A stretch of 6,977 bases of DNA from Solirubrobacterales bacterium (GTDB taxonomy: Bacteria > Actinomycetota > Thermoleophilia > Solirubrobacterales > Solirubrobacteraceae): contig PLYX01000167.1 in NCBI GenBank assembly GCA_003151895.1, positions 1-6,977 on the forward strand, written 5' to 3'. Below, piece after piece: positions 1 through 4,704 of this stretch. The position numbers and the translations under genes were made by a program. The notes beneath the pieces are model-generated. The model searched no databases. It was not told where the DNA came from and saw only the letters and a list, made by a program, of their open reading frames with translations. The first letter of the stretch is position 1. Each line of letters starts with the position of its first letter.

Positions 1-315
1 CCCGATCGACTGGGCGCACCCGAACACATGTTCGCCGGATCTCCGGACGGAATCGTTGCGGATGGCTGTCGGCATTCGCCGGAGAGGCTGTGGCAGCGGG
101 CGCTCGGCGCGGCCCGCGAGTGGCATACATGCCGTTCGCGGCGGCCCGGTGAGGCGGTGGCCCTGTACACCGCGCGGGGCATGTCAGGGACCAAGGGCAG
201 ACGGTGAGCCGGGCTGCCCGCCGCGATCGACGCGGACACCGCCGCCGCGATCGACGCGGACACCGCCACCGGGCTCGACCCGGACCCCGGCAGCGCCGAG
301 CCCTACATGCCGTGA
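1..315 (+). pseudogene. possible degraded coding remnant, unidentified
   Basis: Reading frame 1 is open from the window edge to a TGA at 205-207 and continues open to a second TGA at 313-315. The part before the first stop contains the stretch EHMFAGSPDGIVADG; the part after it encodes an Ala/Asp-rich repeat and ends in EPYMP. Both halves have reasonable high-GC codon choice, so this could be the decayed 3' end of a gene entering from the left. I do not recognise a family. Overlapping frames in GC-rich DNA stay open by chance, so this is weak. It lies just outside the 247-bp repeat that starts at 338. Confidence 0.2.
220..267. repeat. 24-bp perfect tandem duplication
   Basis: Two adjacent identical 24-bp units (220-243 and 244-267), each beginning GCCGCGATCGACGCGGACAC. 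In plus frame 1 each unit encodes AAIDADTA, so the length is a multiple of three and preserves the frame. This is consistent with repeat expansion inside a former coding sequence, or with simple slippage in GC-rich DNA. Confidence 0.8.
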
Positions 316-337
316 GCCGCCCGGCGTCCCGCGCAAC

Positions 338-584
338 GGATCGACGCGTCTTCAGTCCTCCGCGAAGTTCCGCCACGTTGGCCGGCGGCCGAGGATCGCC
401 GCGACGGCGTCGGCCTCGCCGGCGTGCTCGCGCACCAAGAGCCTGTGCGCCTGCGGGTCGATCGCCGGCACCGACTTGCGCGAGACGAACAGGCGGCGCA
501 GGGAAGGCCGCGGCCGCCGGGGGGTGATCGCCCGAGCGAGGCGCCGGAAGAACGGGCTGCCAAGCAGATGCCGTGCGATCTCGC
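338..584. repeat. 247-bp long direct repeat, copy 1
   Basis: This segment recurs in the same orientation at 2455-2701, at a constant offset of 2117 and without gaps. Comparing by eye I count 6 substitutions (about 97.6 % identity). It covers the last 77 codons of the sulfotransferase frame, its stop codon and 14 bp beyond. In this copy the sulfotransferase frame continues uninterrupted past the repeat edge at 584, so this is probably the original location and the other copy is derived. The two copies bracket the mntA-hepT-like module. Confidence 0.95.
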
Positions 585-804
585 CGCGCGGGAGAGCGGC
601 TTCGTTCAGATGCCCAAGGCCGCGCGCGCCAAACCCCTCGAAATCGAGCGAGAGGAAGTCGGCGACGCCCCTCAAGACCGCGTTCGAGTCGCCTGTGAGC
701 TCCTCGAAGAAGACGACGTGCAGGTTCTCTTTGAAGATCGCGGATGCGTCCTGCAGGGCTTGCCCGTAATGGCCGTAGCGCACGTAGTGCGACGGGTGGG
801 AGCC
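352..804 (-). pseudogene. sulfotransferase, C-terminal fragment (5' truncated)
   Basis: The minus-strand frame ending in TGA at 352-354 encodes about 150 residues resembling the C-terminal half of PAPS-dependent sulfotransferases. It contains HYVRYGHYGQALQ, a strand-helix stretch HVVFFEELTGDSNAVLRGV and then DFLSLDFEGFG; this is the family pattern in which an aromatic strand and E-E-L precede 'dp...l..v..FLgl'. The 3'-PAPS-binding P-loop and first catalytic region are absent. Upstream of about 804 the frame remains open but its residues no longer resemble the family, so the gene has lost its 5' half. Such enzymes sulfate polysaccharides or lipids, which would fit the surface-polysaccharide genes at the right of the window. 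It is most likely inactive. The family call is fairly safe; the exact left break is approximate. Confidence 0.7.
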
Positions 805-1272
805 CGCGCTTCGTCTGACCGGTTCGTGGAAGCCTCGCGGCGGATCGCGCTGGCGTTTCAGCGACCGCCCGCGAACAGGCCAAGGGACCCGGGGGCAGTG
901 CTCATCGACCTGCTGGGCTTCGCAGACGCCGTTCGGTGAGCCAGCCTCCGAGGCCTTTCGAGCCGCTGGCTTTCCCCGCGCTGGGCAGGCTGGTGCAGCG
1001 ACGGCGTAGGTCGGAGAGCACGGTGACTCACGCGACGCTTGGGTCCGTGTGGCGGGACGCGACTGTCGCGGTGGTGGGGTAGGGCGAGCCCACGCCCCAG
1101 GTCGCTCGGGGCCGCGCCCCCGAGCGATGCGAACAGGCGCGGCGGAGGCGATGTATACCGAGCGGGGAACGTCGAGAGCGAGGGCGGACGGTGATCGGGG
1201 CCCGGAGCTGGGACCCGTCCGGGCCGAGGGCGGCGGACCCAGCTGTCCCGAGCAGGCCTTACCCTGAGGCAT
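805..1272. other. no recognisable gene; region upstream of the toxin-antitoxin module
   Basis: About 470 bp between the sulfotransferase remnant and the nucleotidyltransferase start. Several frames stay open on both strands, but all give arginine/proline/alanine-rich composition typical of chance frames in high-GC DNA, and none resembles a known family. The promoter of the toxin-antitoxin module should lie in its right part. I see no convincing -35/-10 pair; a TATACC at 1153-1158 is the only A/T-rich patch. Confidence 0.5.
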
Positions 1273-1683
1273 GTGAGCACTCGGACTGGGAACAGCTACG
1301 CGGCCCTGCACAAGCTGGGCGAGCTTGGACGCGAGATCGACCGTCGGCGCGAGCCGGACCCATACCCGCGCCCGCCCGGGCCCGCGCCGAGCCTGCAAGA
1401 GCTGCGTAGACGCCGGGGTGAGATCGAGCGTCTGGCTGCGCGCCACGGCGCGCGCGGACTGCGAGTGTTCGGGTCGGTCGCCCGTGGCGAGGCGGGGCCG
1501 GACAGCGACCTGGACGTGCTGGTCGAGATGGAGCAGCAGCGGGGCCTGTTCGAGCAGGCAGGCCTCCAGGGCGACCTGGAAGAGCTGCTGCACTGCCCGG
1601 TGCACATCGCGACGACACGCGGGTTGCGCCATGCGCGCGAGAGCACGCGCGAGCAGATCGAAAGGGAGGCGATGTGGATTTGA
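1273..1683 (+). CDS. mntA: MntA-type minimal nucleotidyltransferase antitoxin
   Basis: A 136-residue protein with a minimal nucleotidyltransferase fold. The signature G67-S68-x10-D79-x-D81 is complete within VFGSVARGEAGPDSDLDVLV, giving the substrate-binding GS and the paired metal-binding aspartates. In characterised MntA-HepT systems this enzyme transfers AMP to a tyrosine of the HEPN toxin and so neutralises it. The frame has no ATG, GTG or TTG between 1273 and the conserved core, so GTG 1273 is the only sensible start; it is preceded by TGAGG at short spacing. As a result the protein carries about 40 extra N-terminal residues, Arg/Pro-rich at 24-40, before the usual LQELRRRRGEIERLAARHG opening. 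The end overlaps the HEPN gene by 10 bp, implying translational coupling. The family call is firm; the use as antitoxin comes from the pairing. Confidence 0.88.
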   Translation: MSTRTGNSYAALHKLGELGREIDRRREPDPYPRPPGPAPSLQELRRRRGEIERLAARHGARGLRVFGSVARGEAGPDSDLDVLVEMEQQRGLFEQAGLQGDLEELLHCPVHIATTRGLRHARESTREQIEREAMWI

Positions 1684-2048
1684 GCCCGCGGCGAGACCTC
1701 GACCGGCTCGCGGACATGCGCGACGCGCTCACGGATGTCAAGGCGCTGACAGCGGACGGCAAGCAGGCCTTCCAGGCCGACCGCAGCGCCCAGCAGGCCG
1801 TCGCCTACAACCTCGCCGTCCTCGGCGAGGCGGCAAGGGCGCTCTCGCCCGAGCTGCGCGAGCGCCATCCCGAGGTGCCATGGCGCGACGTGATCGCCCA
1901 ACGCAACGTCGTCGTGCACGAGTACCACCGTCTTGACCTCGACAGCCTGTGGATCACCGCGACGCAGGATGTCCCCCAACTCGACGAGCAGCTCGCCGGC
2001 ATCGAGCGGGCAGAGCGAGAGCCGCCCGGGTCTGCTGGCAAGACATAG
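1674..2048 (+). CDS. hepT: HepT-type HEPN (DUF86) ribonuclease toxin
   Basis: A 124-residue all-alpha HEPN-domain protein. The catalytic R-x4-H-x-Y motif is intact as RNVVVHEY (R77, N78, H82, Y84). In characterised HepT proteins R and H form the RNase site and the tyrosine is the residue AMPylated by the partner. Upstream features also fit the DUF86 family: AVAYNLAVLGEAARALSPE (helix 2) and HPEVPWRDVIAQRN (the usual 'iPW..i...RN'). The GTG start at 1674 lies inside the last codons of the nucleotidyltransferase gene and has a strong GGGAGG five bases before it, which decides the start. The length is normal, with a short charged C-terminal tail (residues 108-124). Toxin and antitoxin are in antitoxin-first order with a 10-bp overlap, as expected for a working pair. 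Confidence 0.9.
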   Translation: MDLSPRRDLDRLADMRDALTDVKALTADGKQAFQADRSAQQAVAYNLAVLGEAARALSPELRERHPEVPWRDVIAQRNVVVHEYHRLDLDSLWITATQDVPQLDEQLAGIERAEREPPGSAGKT

Positions 2049-2069
2049 CCACCCCTCCACGGCGCGAGC

Positions 2070-2082
2070 AGCCGTCACGGCT
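2070..2082 (+). terminator. short hairpin downstream of hepT
   Basis: AGCCG-TCA-CGGCT forms a 5-bp GC-rich stem with a 3-nt loop, 21 bp after the hepT stop, followed by only TTGG rather than a T-tract. It could serve as a weak terminator for the toxin-antitoxin transcript; a chance palindrome is almost as likely. Confidence 0.25.
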
Positions 2083-2124
2083 TGGCAGGCCGACCTGTGC
2101 GCCGGTCATCCTCCGGAGCCCGGC

Positions 2125-2454
2125 TCACCCTGCCCACATAAGGCTCCTCTCCCCACCCACAACCGCCCGCCAGCGTCCGTGGCGCTCCCTCACGGGCACG
2201 GTCCGCTCAACCACCTGTTGCCGGCGCACGATCGTGCTGTAAGCGGTCCGCCACCCGTGCGAGCCCGCGCGCGTGCTCGTGGATCGGCACTCCGTGAGGG
2301 TCGGGCGATTGCTGTCGTAGGAGACCTTGGTGACCCATATGGCCTTGTGTCCGTGCGGCAGGACGCGCCCGGTATGTTCGGCCTTGCGCAACGGCACGGT
2401 CAGCTTGACGAGGTCGGGGATCGAGACGACGTCGCCAGCGTTCAGCGCGGGCGT
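2125..2454 (-). pseudogene. unidentified C-terminal gene fragment
   Basis: A minus-strand frame ending in TGA at 2125-2127 gives about 108 residues after the edge of the 247-bp repeat, beginning PALNAGDVVSIPDLVKLTVP and ending GGERSLMWAG. Codon third positions are strongly G/C and the composition is balanced, with Lys, Tyr, Trp, Thr and Asn and no arginine or proline runs, unlike the shadow frames around it. I read it as the true C-terminus of a gene whose 5' part was replaced by the repeat. There is no credible start codon inside the fragment. Alternating hydrophobic/polar residues suggest a beta-rich domain, but I cannot name a family. Confidence 0.4.
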
Positions 2455-2701
2455 GGATCGACGCGTCTTCAGTCCTCCGCGAAGTTCCGCCACGCCGGCC
2501 GGCGGCCGAGGATCGCCGCGACGGCGTCGGCCTCGCCGGCGTACTCGCGCACCAAGAGCCTGTGCGCCTGCGGGTCGATCGCCGGCACCGACTTGCGCGA
2601 GACCAACAGGCGGCGCAGGGAAGGCCGCGCCCGCCGGGGGGTGAGCGCCCGAGCGAGGCGCCGGAAGAACGGGCTGCCAAGCAGATGCCGTGCGATCTCG
2701 C
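2455..2701. repeat. 247-bp long direct repeat, copy 2
   Basis: Direct copy of 338-584 with 6 counted substitutions and no gaps. Its left edge abuts the unidentified fragment (2125-2454) and its right edge abuts the IS1-like transposase fragment (2703-2930). Neither flank resembles the flanks of copy 1, so this is the transplanted copy. Confidence 0.95.
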
Positions 2702-2702
2702 T
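2469..2702 (-). pseudogene. sulfotransferase C-terminal tail, second copy
   Basis: The last 77 codons, from SEIARHLLGSPFFRRLARAL to WRNFAED, match the end of the 352-804 fragment with only a few amino-acid changes (for example H/Y, T/A and I/L exchanges). It lies inside repeat copy 2 and has no sulfotransferase core upstream; instead it is joined in frame to transposase sequence. It cannot be an enzyme by itself. Confidence 0.85.
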
Positions 2703-2930
2703 CTTGTGGAGCTGCGCCCAATCGACCTCATCCGCATCGAAGGCATACGGGACGCTCCCACGGTACGCCTGGTGGCCGTCGGTGCTGAGCTGGATACGGT
2801 CGCGCATCCGGCCCTTGAGGTCGTACATGAACGCCAGACCGTCCTCCGTGGTCCGTTCGCCGACCAGCCATGCCGGGACGAGCTTGGTGTCCGCGCAGAT
2901 CGCCGTCCATGTCCATACATCGCCATAGCC
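2703..2930 (-). mobile_element. IS1-like transposase, internal fragment
   Basis: About 76 residues starting GYGDVWTWTAICADTKLVPA and ending DEVDWAQLHK, typical of the catalytic core of IS1-like transposases. WTWTAI-DADTKLVP and the second catalytic aspartate in QLSTDGHQAY are recognisable. The N-terminal zinc/helix region with the first catalytic aspartate is replaced by YhcG-like sequence. The C-terminal part after WAQL, normally followed by the 'kiYG' region and the last acidic residue, is replaced by repeat copy 2. No inverted repeats are recognisable at either end. It is inactive. Confidence 0.8.
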
Positions 2931-3059
2931 GAACTCGTCCAGCAGAACCCGGTGGGCAGTCCAGCCAATTTGTGCCATCACTGACGGCACTCTTTCGAGA
3001 TCTGGCCACAACGCGGCGAATCGGCGCATGTAGAACAGGTTGCGCCGAGAGAACCCACG
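2931..3059 (-). pseudogene. YhcG/DUF1016-type N-terminal domain, first-half fragment
   Basis: Residues 98-140 of the chimeric frame (RGFSRRNLFYMRRFAALWPD and then VPSVMAQIGWTAHRVLLDEF) match the first half of the YhcG N-terminal DUF1016 domain: the 'GrGfSrrnLfyMrrFa' helix followed by the 'W.h...Ll' helix. YhcG proteins pair this DNA/partner-binding domain with a C-terminal PD-(D/E)xK nuclease and are often found in defence islands. The nuclease domain is missing; the sequence passes directly into the transposase at about 2930. The 'VMAQIGWTAHRVLLD' form differs from the 'QLPWGHNVILLQ' form of the neighbouring fragment, so it derives from another subfamily. Confidence 0.7.
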
Positions 3060-3350
3060 CGCCGGACCGGAGAAGTTCGTGAGCGCCCTGCCCTCGCGCT
3101 CGTAGCGGCCGGTGGCAACGTGATGTTCGAGCAGCTTGCGCTGGCCGATCTCCGATCGGTAGCCATGCTCAACGGCGTTCTCGGCGTACCAGAGGCGAGC
3201 GGCCGGATCGTCAAGCTTCTGAAGCAGAATGACGTTGTGGCCCCACGGCAATTGGCCCACAGCCTGTTGGCCAATTTCGTCCTTCGGCCGGTTGACCGCG
3301 AGCGCGGCACGCGTGCGAGCCGCGCCGATCTCGCGCTTGAGGAATGCCAC
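3060..3350 (-). pseudogene. YhcG/DUF1016-type N-terminal domain, internally deleted fragment
   Basis: Residues 1-97 of the chimeric frame. LKREIGAARTRAALAVNR resembles the first helix of YhcG N-terminal domains. It then jumps to the second half of the domain (QLPWGHNVILLQKLDDPAAR, WYAENAVEHG, then LEHHVATGRYEREGRALTNF), skipping the region that normally lies between. About six extra residues (around YRSEIGQR, 3139-3162) sit before the LEHHV helix, where relatives usually go directly from 'EHGWSR' to 'LEHHI'. The fragment stops at SGPA where a relative would continue toward the nuclease domain. It is a decayed defence-type nuclease gene. Confidence 0.65.
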
Positions 3351-3407
3351 AGGCGGCAGGCAACAGAGGCACGCTCGACGGGCCGCTCAAGAGCGATCCC
3401 GACGCAT

Positions 3408-3437
3408 ACCCTCACCCCGAGTGGCATGGCTGAGGGT
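3408..3437. repeat. 7-bp inverted repeat spanning a start codon
   Basis: ACCCTCA (3408-3414) and TGAGGGT (3431-3437) are perfect inverted copies with a 16-nt spacer that contains the proposed ATG (3426) of the small plus-strand gene. It could be an operator or an RNA hairpin covering the start; chance cannot be excluded for a 7-bp arm. Confidence 0.35.
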
Positions 3438-3536
3438 GAATCTAGGCCGGGCGACGAGTTCGAGCGCTTCGAGGACTTGACGCGGAAGCTCGCACAAGTC
3501 CCAAAGGCCGAGGTAGACGAGAAGCGCAAGGCATAG
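3426..3536 (+). CDS. small hypothetical protein, 36 residues
   Basis: The ATG at 3426 opens a 36-residue charged protein (MAEGESRPGDEFERFEDLTR and then KLAQVPKAEVDEKRKA). The pattern 'FE.F..LtrKL..VPK.EvDE.r' is one I associate with very short, widely scattered bacterial proteins of unknown function, and it is quite unlike the arginine/serine-rich noise of nearby shadow frames. The ribosome-binding site is weak (CGAG before the ATG). Longer in-frame extensions to 3120 run antisense through the YhcG remnant and are not credible. It converges with the aspartic-protease gene, with 5 bp between the stops. A small regulator or an antitoxin-like partner is possible; I infer no function. Confidence 0.5.
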   Translation: MAEGESRPGDEFERFEDLTRKLAQVPKAEVDEKRKA

Positions 3537-3539
3537 AGC

Positions 3540-3556
3540 GCCTACTTGTTGTAGGC
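3540..3556. terminator. hairpin between convergent genes
   Basis: GCCTAC-TTGTT-GTAGGC forms a 6-bp perfect stem with a 5-nt loop, located 4 bp after the stop of the small plus-strand gene and overlapping the stop of the minus-strand protease gene. The position between convergent ends suggests a bidirectional terminator, but there is no T-tract on either side. Confidence 0.35.
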
Positions 3557-4066
3557 CTCCAGCGAGAACTTCTGGTTGCGATGGTCGAAAAGGATCTTGT
3601 AGTGCGCGAAAAAGTCGTCTCGGCCGAGCAGTATCGGGATCAGGTCTAGACGAAACATCGCGCTCAGATGAATCCTCTTGCCTGCAAAGACGGCATCGAC
3701 GCCGGGAGGCCATACTCGCGGCCAGCGAGAATCGTCTGACGGATCGTCTGCCCCCGAGGCAGTAATCCCTTGCACGGGGGTGCATTCGTCCCAGTCGATG
3801 CCAAGTTCGGCAGCCCATTCCGCCGGGAAGGTTGTGCTGCTACAGCCGCTATCCACGAGCGCTCTGACACGAGCGCTCATGGTTCCGTCCTGTCGGACGA
3901 GGGCTATGGGCACTCCGGGGGCGATGCTAGCGCCCGGTACGGCGATGTAGGGGAACCACCGCGCCTTACCGCCGGTGGCGGCGACCTTAGAAGAAGCAGG
4001 CTGCGTGGGGGTCCGTGGCGACCTGGAGGATTTCGACCTCCTGGAATTCCCCCTCGATTTGCTCAC
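3542..4066 (-). CDS. retropepsin-like aspartic protease
   Basis: A 174-residue protein with a single aspartic-protease lobe. The catalytic triad D72-S73-G74 lies in VRALVDSGCSSTTFPAEWAA, and the second family hallmark is IPILLGRDDFFAHYKILFDH (residues 143-162), the 'iLLGrdDff..y.v.Fd....f.l' pattern of bacterial retropepsin-like (clan AA) enzymes that work as dimers. No signal peptide or membrane segment, so it is probably cytoplasmic. The first 36 residues are Ser/Arg/Thr-rich and are encoded where the frame overlaps the DUF5678-like gene by 80 bp. The GTG start at 4066 has GGGAGA seven bases upstream. There is no other start before the core except a GTG inside its first strand, so 4066 is preferred. 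It is likely co-translated with the upstream gene. The substrate is unknown; only one lobe is present, as normal for this family. Confidence 0.8.
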   Translation of the reverse strand: MSKSRGNSRRSKSSRSPRTPTQPASSKVAATGGKARWFPYIAVPGASIAPGVPIALVRQDGTMSARVRALVDSGCSSTTFPAEWAAELGIDWDECTPVQGITASGADDPSDDSRWPRVWPPGVDAVFAGKRIHLSAMFRLDLIPILLGRDDFFAHYKILFDHRNQKFSLEAYNK

Positions 4067-4193
4067 GTAGTTCTCCCAAGGTTGCAGCGCTTGTCACGAC
4101 AGCATGGTCACGTATCGCGACCCACTGGCCTCTGTATTGGTCCAGTGTATGGGCCAACGTGTGCTCTGCGGCAACTTGCTCAGCGACAGTCAT
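3987..4193 (-). CDS. DUF5678-like small protein
   Basis: A 68-residue protein. The core QYRGQWVAIRDHAVVTSAAT (residues 19-38) followed by LGELREQI matches the DUF5678 pattern 'y.gkWVAi...eVvasg.tl.el', in which a short beta-hairpin is followed by a helix. The ATG at 4193 is preceded by GAAGGA five bases upstream, which fixes the start; a longer frame to 4241 has no such site. The 3' part overlaps the protease gene by 80 bp in another frame, so the two are translationally coupled. The function of DUF5678 is unknown. The tight link to an aspartic protease suggests a substrate, adaptor or regulator role, which is inference. Confidence 0.72.
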   Translation of the reverse strand: MTVAEQVAAEHTLAHTLDQYRGQWVAIRDHAVVTSAATLGELREQIEGEFQEVEILQVATDPHAACFF

Positions 4194-4259
4194 GGGAGTC
4201 CTTCGGATTGTGCCCCTAGCACATGCGCCTGCCAAGCGCAAGAGTAGGGTTGGAATCTA

Positions 4260-4295
4260 GGCTATCTAACAGACGGCACTACTACAACCCCTAAC
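4260..4295. other. possible IS end remnant beside the IS1595-type fragment
   Basis: This A/T-richer stretch (plus strand GGCTATCTAACAGACGGCAC and following bases) lies immediately downstream of the truncated transposase, where a right-hand terminal inverted repeat would be expected. The opposite end of the element is missing, so no matching arm can be shown. The call rests on position and base composition alone. Confidence 0.25.
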
Positions 4296-4704
4296 GGACA
4301 TCTTTACGTGATGTCTTAGAGATGTCTCCGATCCTGCGCCTATCTTGGGCGCTCCTGTGCATGTTGCGCGCCTTCCCGCCGATGAATGTCTCATCGACCT
4401 CGACTTCGCCGGAGAGTAGGAAGCTCTTGGTCTGCATGGCGAGGCGGATGCGGTGGAGCATGAACCACGCGGACTTCTGCGTGATCCCGAGCGAGCGCCC
4501 CAGCTCATGCGAGCTGATGCCGTTCTTGGAGTTGGCGATCAGCCATACGGCGGGCAGCGACTTGTCGAGGCCGAGCTTGGAGTCCTCGAAGATGATCCCG
4601 AGCTTGACGCTGTACTGCTTCTTGCAGCCCTTGCACTTCCAGAGCCGTCTCGTGGTCAGGTAGGAGTATTCGACGCAGCCGCAGCGCGGGCAGCCGGACC
4701 CTCG
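4291..4704 (-). mobile_element. IS1595-family transposase, truncated at both ends
   Basis: A minus-strand frame of about 137 codons. It begins in the N-terminal zinc ribbon (CPRCGC, then RRLWKCKGCKKQYSVK: two C-x2-C pairs). It continues through IIFEDSKLGLDKSLPAVWLI, NSKNGISSHELGRSLGITQK and SAWFMLHRIRLAM into the first catalytic motif GEVEVDETFIGGKARNMH, all characteristic of IS1595/ISXO2-like transposases. After MHRSAQDRRRIGD the similarity ends and TAG follows at 4291-4293. The remaining catalytic residues are missing, as are the residues before the first zinc pair. There is no start codon in the right place because the 5' end is fused to the epimerase gene. It is inactive. Confidence 0.88.

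Larger units (their letters stand above)
2469..3350 (-). other. chimeric open reading frame, four segments in frame
   Basis: A 293-codon frame with GTG at 3350 and stop at 2469-2471. It joins, in order: an internally deleted YhcG-type piece (residues 1-97), a first-half piece from a different YhcG-type homologue (98-140), the core of an IS1-like transposase (141-216) and a sulfotransferase tail (217-293). There is no stop at any of the three junctions. No ribosome-binding site is evident before GTG 3350. Each part lacks residues essential for its parent activity, so a functional product is unlikely; the frame is best read as recombination debris that happened to stay open. Confidence 0.75.

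Noticed and set aside
205..207. In-frame TGA as a selenocysteine or recoding site
   Set aside because: No recognisable selenoprotein family and no obvious recoding stem-loop follows; decay of a gene, or a chance open frame, is simpler.
220..267. Short tandem repeats as a CRISPR array
   Set aside because: The two units are directly adjacent with no spacer, and there is no other repeat or cas-like gene in the window.
805..1632. Long minus-strand frame extending the sulfotransferase upstream, antisense to the nucleotidyltransferase gene
   Set aside because: The residues upstream of about 804 lose all resemblance to sulfotransferases and become Arg/Pro/Ser-rich. The overlapping plus-strand frame carries complete catalytic motifs and is the real gene.
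3139..3162. Small palindromic insertion (CCGAT...ATCGG) in the YhcG fragment as a mobile repeat
   Set aside because: It is only about 18-24 bp, occurs once in the window, and its short palindrome can arise by chance; it is noted only as a few extra residues in the fragment.
4207..4235. Promoter-like pair TTGGCA / CACAAT with 17-bp spacing on the minus strand before the DUF5678-like gene
   Set aside because: The implied transcription start falls near 4200, inside the GAAGGA ribosome-binding site, so it would not give a normally translated message; the -10 match is only 4 of 6.
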